Shown: piece by piece, positions 1 to 9,194 of the stretch
Layout of the letters: each line of letters starts with the position of its first letter
Numbering within the stretch: the first letter of the stretch is position 1
DNA from: Paramacrobiotus richtersi
Taxonomy: Eukaryota > Tardigrada > Eutardigrada > Parachela > Macrobiotidae
Assembly: GCA_034698045.1 (NCBI GenBank)
Contig: JAQGAU010000630.1
Location: 1 to 25,465 of the forward strand
Reading direction: 5' to 3'
Length of the DNA: 25,465 nt
Made by a program: the position numbers and the translations under genes
Notes under the pieces: model-generated
What the model saw: only the letters and a program-made list of their open reading frames with translations
Databases searched by the model: none
What the model was told of the DNA's origin: nothing

Positions 1-115
1 GGGAGAATACGTGCGGAATACCGGGACCACATATTTAAAATACTGCAGAATACAAGTGGAATACGCAGAGAATACAAAAGGAATACGGTCAGAATACGTG
101 GAATACGTACGAAGA
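1..115. repeat. GAATAC minisatellite-like repeat
   Basis: The hexamer GAATAC recurs about eight times, mostly every 8-13 bases, with variable short spacers. It ends shortly before homology to the F-box family begins at 161. Copies B, C and D instead have a start codon and upstream block here, so the repeat marks the place where copy A lost its 5' end. The repeat may continue to the left of the window. Confidence 0.6.
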
Positions 116-160
116 AAACTCGTGTCCCAAAAATAGAGGTGTACGAAACCGGCCATATCT

Positions 161-740
161 ATCAACTTTGCTCGTGGTGACAAGCGTTTCGGTTATGTCG
201 TGGACATTCAGGGCAATAAGGTGCTGGTCGACTGTGGAAACGGGATAATCACCGTATCCTATCAAAACGCTCTCCCACCGCTAGAGAGAGAAGGAGACTC
301 AGCTTTTTGTGAGCTGGTTGCGGGCCAGCTCCGTGATTGCAGGAACCGCGGCCAGCCGGATTCTTGGGATAAATACGATATGGAAGCGGTCCTGCAGCTC
401 TCGCCCCAGGAACCCTTTCGCTGGTTCCCCGCACGACCCTTGCGCCTGCTACATCCCGATTATCGTTTAATGGAGGTGCAGCTGTCGAATCAGCGGATCC
501 GCTGTGTCCTTCCCTCGGATCACTTTCGCCGGCCTGATCGCACTGAGTGCGGAAATATACTGCATGGTGATTGTGAAGGAAAGGATTCGAGTCCCGGCAG
601 ACTTTGTCTTATCGGACACAGCGCGCAGACTGTGGAGACAGCAGTTTTATCGCTCTAAGATCGTTGATGTTCGTGATGGGTATTTGTATTATTTGAGAAA
701 GAACGAAAGTCAAAGGTGGCGTAACGACTCCGAAGCAGTG
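161..740 (+). pseudogene. Copy A exon 1: N-terminal module, no start, one frameshift
   Basis: Homology starts with INFARGDKRFGYVV and continues through the DIQGNKVLVDCGNG motif shared by all copies. The frame is open to about 563, where a one-base gain relative to D (around the CTGCA..TTGTGAAG stretch) shifts it. The original frame continues from about 570 to the donor at 740/741 (GCAGTG|GTAATT), in phase 0. The middle part carries the family stretch MEAVLQLSPQEPFRWFPARP. No domain family is recognised. The basic, tryptophan-containing start and short beta-like strands could be a small beta-barrel fold, but that is a guess. Confidence 0.7.
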
Positions 741-993
741 GTAATTTTCGTGATGAACAACGTTGACCGCTGATCGATTAAATATTTATTTATTATACTG
801 AAGCGCGATAACTGTAATCTTACCAAAATGTCTGAAAAATCCTTGAAAAATAATACTTTAATTCGGAACTGCCGTTTGATTGCCTGACTGAATATGAAGA
901 CTCGTTTTGATTTATTTTTGCCCAGCTGCGTTAAAATAAAATGCTGTCTGTTCTGTAATGCAATTGATTTACATTTGCTGTCATCTGTTGCAG

Positions 994-1368
994 GAAAAGT
1001 TCTTGAAAGAAATCACGAATCGCAGCAAAGCAGAGGCGACGACACTATCCAATAAGCCGGCCAGTTTGCCTGGTATTCATGAGGTCCTACCCGAAGAGGT
1101 GATGCTCAAGATTTTCAAGATGTTGGACACGGAACACCAAGCCTGTGCCCGGCGCGTCTGCAAACAGTGGAACATGTGGCTCCATCTGCCGGAGATTGTC
1201 ACGGTGGTCCGTATTGACTGCTGGGAGGAGTTTGAACTGGACAAGTTCGTTGTGACAAGTGATCGGGATCCTGAAAATGATCGCGGGCGAAAGGTGGCAG
1301 CATGTCTTTTTCATTGTTTGGGACCGGACACTACGAAGTTGGTCCTTACTGGATTTCGAATGTGGCAG
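994..1368 (+). CDS. Copy A exon 2: F-box domain
   Basis: This open exon of 125 codons is bordered by TTGCAG| and CAG|GTACAT, both phase 0. The F-box follows a short basic leader. It begins at LPEEVMLKIFKMLD, continues through a C-A-R-R-V-C-K-Q-W core and ends around LPEIVTVVRID. The LP..V...IF..LD...VC..W pattern is the classical SKP1-binding F-box. The last part, GRKVAACLFHCLGPDT and VLTGF.MW, is shared by copies A, B and D and is not a recognised repeat. This exon is undamaged although the rest of the copy is not. Confidence 0.75.
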
Positions 1369-2128
1369 GTACATCGAAAAACCTCGTCACTACAAAAAAC
1401 AAAAGGACTATCGTAAGGGTCGGTAGGATGACCTTTACGGTAGTTTTATCAGTCTAGCGGCTCTAGCCAACGAGAATTGCTAATATACTCGTACATATAG
1501 TGTGTGTGTGTGAACTGTACTAATTTTGCTTGTTGCTACTGTTGCGGAATACGCTTTTATTGAAGGCTCTAAAAAGCTTTAAAAAGCTCTAAGAAGTTTT
1601 CGAAGGAACGCTCTGAAAAGAGGGTGCAGTTTGTTACGTGTCTTGCAGATACGAACCGGTTTCTCTAGTTTATTACTGAAGCACCGGTGTTTTCAACAGT
1701 GGCAGGAAAGCGCCTACATAGAGAGCAGAGGACTGTCGTAACCCAGTACTTCGAAACTCTTCTAGGCAGTGATAACTCCTAGTATACTGGTATGTACTGT
1801 GAGAAAACAGTGGGATAGTACTATTGTATTAAAAACCGACACTTTTGATTTCTGTCTGTTTTTGGGCTGCTTGACTTTGGTTACTGGTAGCGTCGTTTCT
1901 GAAATGGAATTAGTTTTCGAAGCAATTCGGAGTCGAATCACGGGAATGTACGCTGTACAGGATGCAGTTGCTCAGCTGAGATAATAATCTTAGTTTTCAG
2001 TTTATGAAAAATACTAAAACACCAGTGCTTCCTTGGCCAACAGTGGCAGGAAGCGCCCGCATAAAACGTAAAGGGCAAATAAGCCTGCTTTTGGCATTTA
2101 CAAAATGACGCTGACATGCTGTTGATAG
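1369..2128 (+). repeat. Copy A intron 2 with internal duplication
   Basis: The intron is 760 bases against 527 in B. A segment containing CAACAGTGGCAGGAA followed by a CGC-rich stretch occurs near 1698-1712 and again near 2039-2052, with related sequence before each. B has it once (6706-6719). A partial duplication inside the intron would account for most of the extra length. A short TG run lies at 1501-1512. Confidence 0.45.
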
Positions 2129-2579
2129 GTATTGGGCAGGTTCGAGTCGCTGACGGACTTTGTGGCGATTCAGCGACTACCAGAGGTGGTATTGGCTGGT
2201 ATGGAAGAGAATTCGAAGGCAGCCATCTTCTCGACGACTGGCGGGAACCTCAGAATGTTTTCGAGATCCATCCGATGCTAAGGCGCATCTGCCAGTGGCT
2301 GATACTGGATAACGTCACTATCAAGGACATCAACTGCTCCTTCGCATTCACCGGGGATCATTGGGACGAGCTCGATCAACCAGAGATCCTGGATATCAAT
2401 GGGGTGTCTGCGCGAATTAATCTACAGTCACCGGGATGCGCAGCCGAGCTGTGGAATGCTATGGAGAAGTGCTATCCCGTTGTTAGCGTGGAGTCAAGGT
2501 TGCTCATTGAGCACGCACTATGCATGGCCGGCAAGGCCAGTCCACAGAAGAACGGGAAAAGTGGGCGCTTATTGGCAAG
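2129..2579 (+). pseudogene. Copy A exon 3: damaged C-terminal module
   Basis: The acceptor is TTGATAG| before GTATTGGGC and the donor is GGCAAG|GTATGG, as in B and D. It opens with VLGRFESLTDFVAIQ in one frame. Loss of about 28 bases near 2213 moves the homology to a second frame (NVFEIHPMLRRICQWL onward). Loss of 7 bases near 2543 moves it to the third. The 35-base shortfall against D's 486 bases agrees with the two losses. The module is unknown to me. Confidence 0.65.
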
Positions 2580-3038
2580 GTATGGCGGCAGTTTCAGTGG
2601 TTTGTTTGAACTACTGGCTTGCTTGGCGATCTCTTATTACTCTTTGAAATATAGTCACGTATTGTTTATTCTGTCTCTAACGGTTCCGACTCTAACTGCA
2701 CAAATAGTTGTTGTCCACGTGTATAAGATGAACGTTATATTTACCGTACCAACAATAAGTGCGGGTTATCAGGAATGGACTCGCTAGTCCCTACAGTGTG
2801 GCCTGCACTACAGCTACAAGAACGATACCGGCTTAAAGCGAAATCTTGTCGGATGCTGCTTCAAGCCTGCTTATATCACAGCATTATCACTTGCTGCCTG
2901 TTTTGTAGATTTTTGTATAGATCCCCTGTGGACATTTGCACCAGGCATTTACTGCGTTTAACGATAATTCAAAGATGTGACGAAAGCGCACGCGAAGCTC
3001 GAGGCTCCATTAAAAGATACAATTTATTCACTTTCTAG

Positions 3039-3319
3039 ATGCTATATGGATTCGAAACAAGTGACCCAGCCGCAATCAACACCAACCGATTCGAAAGTTT
3101 GAAGAACCCGTGAACTGGTCGTCCGTCCGCGTGGAGAGCCTGGACAAAATGACAATGTTCATACTGAGCTACTTTCTCGCCGATTGTCACGGCTCGGATA
3201 TGGATGGATCTGATCCTGATCAATCGTCGACGGAGCAAATGGATGGCAAAAACGATGGGGAACAAGACGACGACATAGAACCTGACGCCAAACGAAGAAA
3301 GACTTGTGGATCACGTTGA
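3039..3319 (+). pseudogene. Copy A exon 4: acidic tail with KRRK cluster, frameshifted
   Basis: The acceptor CTTTCTAG|ATG matches copy B. Two extra bases after GACCCA (near 3070) shift the frame before the conserved NWSSVRVESL stretch, which is open again to the TGA at 3317-3319. The tail is rich in Asp, Glu and Ser and ends with DAKRRKT, a likely nuclear localisation signal. The ATG at 3149 could start a short peptide, but there is no evidence for that. Confidence 0.6.
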
Positions 3320-4270
3320 ATCAATGCAGTGTGACGGTATTTCCTTTACATTATACCTGATCGCTCGGGAGTAGTGTGTGTTGGGAAATCTGAAATAGGT
3401 TATTTTCTTATTTGTATGGAGTGCTCTGTACTCAGTGTACTGCTCGTGCTTTATGTGAATCGTTTCGTGACCTCAGCTCTAATGTTACTTTCGGAGGTCA
3501 GTTGTTTGTGGCATACAATCATTTACTATGCCAAGCCTGGCTGCGAACTTTTCGTTTTTTTTAGTTTCCAGAAACGTGAACAATTGCAACATGATGTTAC
3601 ATTTCAGACTAATTGCCGACAGCTGTGCATCGTAATGCTGCTAATTTGCAAGTCTGTAGTACTTATATTCTGATTGCTAATGTTGTATTCCTTCAGAAAA
3701 GTCAACGAGGCTAACCACTTGAAGACGTTAATCCAGCAGAAGCGTTGCATACAATAATATTATCTTGGTTGCATAATAATAATCTATCACACATACATAT
3801 ACGGTTGCATATGCAGCGCAATGCCCGTTACACAGTACCACTACCATCTACAAACTTCGTAATTTTGGATTTCGGTTTATTGATAAAAAAACTTCAAAGC
3901 AGTTTGGATTCTTCTTCTTTACGGCTCCCTTTCCGGTATGTTGCAGCCTGTTCTTCTGTCTGTACCTTGGGAAAACAAACGACTTCCTAACGCCTGCATT
4001 TAAAAATTAAAATTATGACCGTTCGACATTTATTGTGCGGATTACTTCAAAATTAATCGCAACCTTACCGCACAAATAGCCAATATGGAGAAAAGTCAGT
4101 ATTCAGAAGCTGGAACCTCACAAAACAAAAGTCGCCTGCAAAGGAGAAGGACGCTTTCAGTTTCTGGGCTTTGGTTAGTGACCGCTGGTAGCTGGTAACG
4201 TAATCAGATTAGTACACTATCTAAAACACGACAGGATGATCTGGATCGATCCTAACAGAACTCCTCCGTT
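3320..4270. other. 3' flank of copy A and spacer; no gene seen
   Basis: The first 400 bases or so align with the sequence after exon 4 of copies B and D, including the inverted repeat at 3468-3500. Weaker homology to B continues to about 3830 (GGTTGCATATGCAGCG is shared with 9633-9648). The rest, to the upstream block of copy B, is AT-rich. Open frames of 80-100 codons at 3374-3673 and 3745-3990 are not conserved in B or D and look random. Confidence 0.5.
3468..3500 (+). promoter_or_regulatory. Conserved 3'-flank inverted repeat, copy A
   Basis: TGACCTC and GAGGTCA form a 7-bp stem around a 19-base loop. The block occurs about 150-190 bases after the stop codon in copies A, B and D. In an otherwise diverged flank this suggests an RNA structure or a protein site in the 3' UTR. 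The role is unknown. Confidence 0.35.
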
Positions 4271-4273
4271 TTA

Positions 4274-4510
4274 AACGCCACCTGTAGGCTGTAGCCGAAG
4301 TGCTGCTGAATGGCCGAAAGCCGACGATGGATCTATCGCTCCGCCCTTCGCATCACTGTACCGCGTGCGTTCTTTTGTTCGAAACGAAACAAGATTACAG
4401 GAACCAGCTTGTTTCGTTCACGCTGTTCAGAGTGCTTGACTCGTTGAATCCAGTCACTGACTCACTGAGCGCTTTGCTGGCCGCAATAATATTCAGTTCC
4501 TTGAAATTTA
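4274..4510 (+). promoter_or_regulatory. Conserved upstream block of copy B, putative promoter
   Basis: The block contains GCCGAAAGCCGACGATGG, ATCTATCG and a CCGCGTGCGT stretch, which recur in the same order upstream of copies C and D. The GACGATGG motif is 288 bases before the ATG at 4611. Further down, GAATCCAGTCA and GCCGCAATAA are also shared. Conservation across three diverged copies suggests the family's promoter or 5' UTR. No TATA box is obvious in this copy. Confidence 0.5.
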
Positions 4511-4610
4511 TTACGAATGCACAACTCTCCTGGAACTTGGATTTGTCGTTTTTGTATCTGACTATTCCGTGTGTTTCTGCTTAATCACTCCTTTAATCTG
4601 TTCACAAATC

Positions 4611-5209
4611 ATGATCAAATCGGGAATTTCCCGCTGGGACGCCGTGGACATCACCTTGGCACGTGGTGACAAGCGTTTTGGTTATGTCGTGGACATTCAG
4701 GGCAATAAGGTGCTGGTCGACTGTGGAAACGGGATAATCCCGTATCGCCGCAACAAGCTCTCCCAACCTCAGAGAGAGAAACAACCAACGCCGAGCTGCT
4801 AATGGATCTGCTCCGTGAACGCGTCCAGCCGGGTCCTGGGAGTGAATTCGATATGGAAGCGGTCCTGCAGCTCTCGCCCCAGGAACCCTTTCGCTGGTTC
4901 CCGGCACGACCTTTGCGCATGTTACATGCCGATTATCGTTTAATGGAGGTGCAGCTGTCGAATGAGCGGATCCGCTGTGTCCTTCCCTCGGACCACTTTC
5001 GCCGGTCTGATCGTCGAATCCAGTGCGGAAATATATTGCAATATATTGTGAAAGACAGACTTCGCGTTCGGGCGGATTTTGTCTTGTCGGACGGAGCGCG
5101 CGAACTGTGGAGAAAGCGATTTTATCTCGATAATAAGATCGTTGATGTTCGGGATGGATATTTGTATTATCTGAGAAGGAACGAAAGGTGGCACAACTCT
5201 AAAGCAATG
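4611..5209 (+). CDS. Copy B exon 1: N-terminal module (one-base deletion)
   Basis: The start ATG is at the same place as in C and D, after a conserved leader (TTTCTGCTTAATCACTCC in B and C). The protein opens with MIKSGISRWDAVD and ARGDKRFGYVVDIQGN. One base is missing near 4739, just after VDCGNGII. The frame then continues from about 4740 through MEAVLQLSPQEPFRWFPARP, VQLSNERIRCVLPSDHF and VDVRDGYLYYL to the donor GCAATG|GTAATC. The frame runs past the donor to a stop at 5237-5239, which is intronic in this model. Confidence 0.7.
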
Positions 5210-5879
5210 GTAATCTGCATGATGCGGTTATACCACTGATCGACAAAATATCTAGTATTATGTATCTGTTACTGTACATATAGTATTGAAGCGCGATAAC
5301 TATATGTTATCATAACTATATGTAATCAGAACTATGTATATCCGATACCTAACTTATATCCCTAGAAAACAATGCTTTAGTCAAAAAAACTAACTTATCT
5401 AGTTATATCGACTGTAAGAAAAGTAATTAATAGGCTGGGTTGTGAAGACTCATGGATTTCAATCGGTAATGTTCCGCAAACTTTAAAAACTAATCAGGAA
5501 TTTTAAAATGATTACGTACGCGAAACTTGTGCCGAAATAGCTGCTTGACGTAATGTTCTTAATTTATCATGTTGCCTGTTTATTGTTTTATAATGGCGAT
5601 AACTACTTTGACGTCTGATTCAGGAAGCGTTTCTAACAATAACTGCGAAAATTTCGGCAAAAGGCAATCTGAGTCGAACGAAGTCATCGGCCGCGTGGCC
5701 TCCTGAATAGCATGTAGTATCACAGTACGCAGACTTCACTTGGAAAAGGGTTCAGTCACTGCCGGTTGATTGCCTGACCGAACATGAAGACGCGTTTAAT
5801 GTGATAACGCTGGAAGCTGCATTAAAATGCTGTTTTCTTCTGTAATGTATTCCATCTCCATTAGTTTCGTCTGTTTTAG

Positions 5880-6275
5880 ACAGATTTCTTGAAAAAAATA
5901 ACGGATCGCAGTAAGTCGGAGGTGACAAAACTGTCCGACGTTATGATGGCCAATAAACCGGCCAGTTTGTCCTGTATCCATGAGATCCTGCCCGCCGAAG
6001 TAATGCTCAAGATTTTCAAGCTGTTGGACACGGAGCACCAAGCTTGTGCGCGGCGCGTGTGCGAACAGTGGAACATGTGGCTCCATCTGCCGCAGATTAA
6101 TATTGTCACGGTGGTTCGTATCGACTGCTTTGAGGGATTTGGACTGGAGCGCCTCCGTGTGACATTTGATCGAGATCCGGACAACGATCGCGGACGAAAG
6201 GTGGCAGCATGTCTTTTCCATTGTCTGGGACCGGATACCAGGAAGTTGGTCCTGACTGGATTTCAAATGTGGCAG
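5880..6275 (+). CDS. Copy B exon 2: F-box domain
   Basis: This exon of 132 codons is open and phase 0 at both ends (GTTTTAG| acceptor, CAG|GTACAG donor). The F-box runs from LPAEVMLKIFKLLD through ARRVCEQW to LPQINIVTVVRID. It should bind SKP1 and link the protein to a CUL1 ligase. It is a few codons longer than in A and D: SDVMM is inserted before ANKPASL, and IN before IVTVV. The conserved end is LFHCLGPDTRKLVLTGFQMW. Confidence 0.8.
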
Positions 6276-6802
6276 GTACAGATAATTAACAACCTCATCT
6301 TTTTTGCACCAAAAAACAAATTTACTTACTGTTGTAGGGTGACTAGCACTATTCTGCCTTTATGGTAGTTTTATAAGTTCCAGGCAATGGTAATTGCTAG
6401 AATACTAGTCACAGTACTAGTATACAATATTACTGGTGTTCATGTATTATTTGGTGGTCACAGTGGGCCGGCCGGAAAACAGTGTGAGATCAGTAACCGA
6501 TAGTTGTAATTTCGGTCGATTTTTTTTAACTGCTTAACTCTGACAGCGTCGTTTCTCAAATGGAAATAGTTTTTGAAGCGTTCCGGAGTCGAACCACCGG
6601 AATGAGCGCTCTAAAGAGTGAGTGCAGTTGCTCAGCGTATAGTACGAACTGGTCTCTAGGTAGTTTTCGAAAAGATACTTAGAAAACACCGGTGTTTTCC
6701 TGGCCAACAGTGGCAGGAAAGCGTCCACATAGAGGCCCATTAGGGCGCGTAAGTGAGCCCGTCTCTGCTAATTACAAAAAGACGTTGATACGCTGTTATT
6801 AG

Positions 6803-7287
6803 GTACTCGGCACGTTCGAGTGGGTGGCGGACTTCGTGGCAATTCAGCGAATACCAGTGGTGGTTTTGGCTGGTATGGAAGAGGATTTTGACTGTTTCTC
6901 TGAAGAGGCGCATAAAAAGGCCGGCGGCCATCTCATCGACAGGCGGCAAGGGAAGAATGTTTTCGAGATCCATCGGACGCTGAGGCGCGTTTGCGAGTGG
7001 CTGGTACTGGATAACGTCACTATCAAGAACGTGAATTGCTCCTTCGCATTCACCGGAGACCGTTGGTACGCGGTCCGACATCCACAGATCCTGGATATCA
7101 AGGGGTGTCTGTGCGAATCAATCTACAGTCATCGGGATGCGCGGCCGCTCTGTGGACTGCTTTGGAGCAATACTGTCCACTGGTTAGTGGTGAATCGAGG
7201 TTGCTCGTTGAGGATGCTGTGCACAAGGCCGGCAGGGCGGGCTGCCAGTCCACAGAGGAACAGGAGAAGTGGGCGCTTGTTGGCAAG
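6803..7287 (+). CDS. Copy B exon 3: C-terminal module (one-base deletion)
   Basis: It begins VLGTFEWVADFVAIQRIP and continues MEEDFDCFSEEAHKKAGGH, NVFEIHRTLRRVCEWLVLDN and VNCSFAFTGDRW. At 7101-7106 a G run has lost one base relative to D. The family frame then resumes in the neighbouring register with NLQSSGCAAALWTALEQYCP and EEQEKWALVGK. The donor is GGCAAG|GTAGTT. If intron 3 is retained the frame ends within a few codons (VRQF, then stop). I do not recognise the domain. In F-box proteins this position usually holds the substrate-binding part. Confidence 0.7.
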
Positions 7288-7375
7288 GTAGTTCGGCAGT
7301 TTTAATGATTTTTTGAACTGTAGCTTAATCGTTAAAAATTCTGGTCACTTATTGCTGGGATTTTGGCCATCTGCA

Positions 7376-8603
7376 CTGTGATGGTATGCAGGGTCAGCAG
7401 GGAGTATCGTTTATTGCAGCTAACCGGTAACTCCACAAGACGCAACTGAATACGATTGCATCTGACTGAGTCACTGGCATAACGTAACTAAGGAACAGGT
7501 CAGTAAAAGGTCAATTGGAAACTTCCCATAACCTTAGGGAATATACCACATCATCTTTTCTTACAAAAAAATGACGAAAAAAAGGATGCAATCTTCCCGG
7601 AAACTTTTACAAATTATCAAATAACATCATACGGTTCGGCAATTATATACTTATTTTCCGTATCGGAATCTTGTGTTTTGCACGCTCTTTCGATGTGTCC
7701 TTTCTTTCCGCATCTGTTGCAGACGGATCGCCGGTACCAACACCTTTCTCTGAGATGATTCGTTCCGCCGCAGCTGTCGCAGGATCCTTTGTCTCTGGGC
7801 TTCGGAGGCCTCTCGTCCTCGGAGCCTTCACTGGACCGTCGCATCTTGGTTTCGGTCTGAATCTTTGTCTGGATCTTTCCTTTGCTTCCTTTGGACTGTA
7901 CCTTGGATTTTGAAACTTTCGCAACTAGGTCATTTCCGGCATCTTTGGAACTCTTTTTCGAATCTTCATATCCTTTCTCGCATCTTTTCGCCGCTTCCAG
8001 TGTTTCGGTAAAAGTCTTGTATTCATGGGTCAGGAGATGCAGTCTTGTAGCTTGACTGGCAATACCTCGGATGAACGCCGCACTGAGATTGTCCTCCACG
8101 TCATCGGATTTGAACTTGCAGGTAATGGTCTTGTCGCGCAGACTTTCGGCGAATTCATCCAGGTTGGATTCTCCTTGGGACATTGTATAGAAGTCGGCAA
8201 GTTCAGCTACTCTGAAGGCCACGGTAGCGTATGCGGTATCAAGCAACTTCAGTAGTTCCTCAAGGGCAAATTCTTTGGGTCGCTTTGGCCGGCATAAGGA
8301 CATCAGCTTGCGGAAGGCTTTTACTCCCAGGGAATCTAGCAAGAGTCCTTTATGTCTTTCCTTCGGCAGTTCGGTCCATTTCAATGAAGTTTTCATACCG
8401 CTCCTTCCAGTCATGCCACTCGTCACAATCGGGATCGAATCTGAGCGAGGTTAAACCATCTTGCTGAACTGAGGTAGCCATGATGTAAAGGAACACTCCG
8501 AAACGAACAATGCAAGGAAGAACAGCCACAGATAAGAAACTAACAGTATCCAGCGCCCACTCTACCCCAAGAGCTCGTAACTTCACGCCAATTGTGAATA
8601 TAC
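7376..8603 (-). mobile_element. LTR-retrotransposon fragment inserted antisense in intron 3 of copy B
   Basis: Comparison with intron 3 of A and D places foreign DNA between about 7376 and 8603. The inserted strand begins TGTGATGG and ends ATACAACA, giving the TG...CA ends usual for LTR elements, but these limits come from homology loss and may be off by several bases. Only a gag gene is present. No protease, reverse transcriptase or integrase is seen and I find no pair of long terminal repeats, so this is an internally deleted relic. Confidence 0.55.
7617..8481 (-). pseudogene. gag: Gag-like polyprotein with two CCHC zinc knuckles
   Basis: Retrotransposon Gag coats the element's RNA. The ATG at 8481 opens MATSVQQDGLTSL and a W-rich DEWHDWKERYENFIEM stretch typical of Ty3/gypsy-type Gag starts. 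The frame then shifts near 8350-8390 into the longer frame, which continues to the stop at 7617. That frame has a helical capsid-like part, a basic Lys/Ser-rich linker and two knuckles, both C-x2-C-x4-H-x4-C (beginning CDSC and CNRC). The one frameshift and absence of pol indicate a dead copy. Ty3/gypsy or a related clade is inferred from the knuckles and layout only. Confidence 0.75.
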
Positions 8604-8915
8604 AACATGCGCATATAGTTGTCCGAGTAAATAAGATGAACGTTACAGTAAGTGCGGTAACCAAGAATGGACCTCCAATTAATTCCACAACTACCAGATA
8701 AAAGATACTGGCTTAAAGTGAAAATTTAATCTTGTCGGTTGCTGCACCACTATCACTTGCTGCAGTACATTTTTGTATAGATCCCTATTATGGACATTTA
8801 CACCGGGCATTTACTGCGTTTAAGTATTCCGACCCAATTTCCGAGAACTCAAAGATGTGGTACGAAAGCGCTCGCAAAGTGCGACGCTTTGTTAACACTA
8901 CAAATTACTTTCTAG

Positions 8916-9194
8916 ATGCTGTATGGATTCGAAACAAGTGACCCACGCAATCAAGACCTACCGATTCAAAAGTTTGAAGAACCCGTGAACTGGTCGTCCG
9001 TCCGCGTGGAGAGCTTGAACAAAATGACAATGTTCATACTGAGCTACCTCCTCGCCGATTGTCACGGCTCGGATAAGGATGAATCCGATCCTGATCAATC
9101 ATCGACGGAGCAAATGGATGGCAAAAACGATGGGGAACAAGACGACGACGTAGAACCTGACGCCAAACGAAGAAAAACTTCTGGATCCTGTTGA
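8916..9194 (+). CDS. Copy B exon 4: acidic tail with nuclear-localisation-like KRRK
   Basis: The 93 codons include the stop. The acceptor is TTTCTAG|ATG, phase 0. The order is a short YGFETSDP leader, a KFEEPVNWSSVRVESLNKM segment that may form a helix, then an Asp/Glu/Ser-rich stretch and DAKRRKTSGSC at the end. The cluster KRRK after an acidic run looks like a monopartite nuclear localisation signal. It is intact here, shifted in A and replaced in D. Confidence 0.65.
   Translation: MLYGFETSDPRNQDLPIQKFEEPVNWSSVRVESLNKMTMFILSYLLADCHGSDKDESDPDQSSTEQMDGKNDGEQDDDVEPDAKRRKTSGSC

Larger units (their letters stand above)
161..3319 (+). pseudogene. F-box family copy A, 5'-truncated and frameshifted
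   Basis: This is the most decayed of the three multi-exon copies. All four exons can be aligned to B and D: 161-740, 994-1368, 2129-2579 and 3039-3319. The start codon and the first dozen or so codons are missing. Exon 1 has a net +1 insertion near 563-568. Exon 3 is 35 bases shorter than in D, through deletions of about 28 bases near 2213 and 7 bases near 2543. Exon 4 has two extra bases near 3070. The F-box exon is open and all exon borders still show GT/AG. Intron 1 is 253 bases against about 670-705 in B and D, so it has also lost sequence. I infer a pseudogene. A transcript carrying the F-box alone remains possible. Confidence 0.8.
4611..9194 (+). pseudogene. F-box family copy B, four exons, two single-base deletions
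   Basis: The exons are 4611-5209, 5880-6275, 6803-7287 and 8916-9194, all joined in phase 0 with GT/AG borders matching copy D. Exon 1 is 599 bases and exon 3 is 485 bases. Both are one base short of a multiple of three. The missing base in exon 1 lies near 4739 and in exon 3 in a G run near 7104 that has five Gs in D and four here. Without the two deletions the product would be about 586 residues: N-terminal module, F-box, C-terminal module, acidic tail. Intron 3 holds an antisense Gag fragment that raises it to 1628 bases, against about 409-459 in A and D. The deletions could be real decay or assembly errors, so pseudogene status is likely but not certain. Confidence 0.75.

Noticed and set aside
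3149..3319. Exon 4 as an independent small gene starting with ATG
   Set aside because: Exon 4 starts ATG right after the acceptor in A and B but CTG in D, and a phase-0 acceptor is kept in all three. An internal last exon fits better.
3374..3990. Two open frames downstream of copy A
   Set aside because: They are not preserved in the homologous flank of copy B and have no recognisable motif.
7376..8603. Complete LTR retrotransposon
   Set aside because: There is room for Gag only. I found no pol gene and no matching long direct repeats at the two ends.
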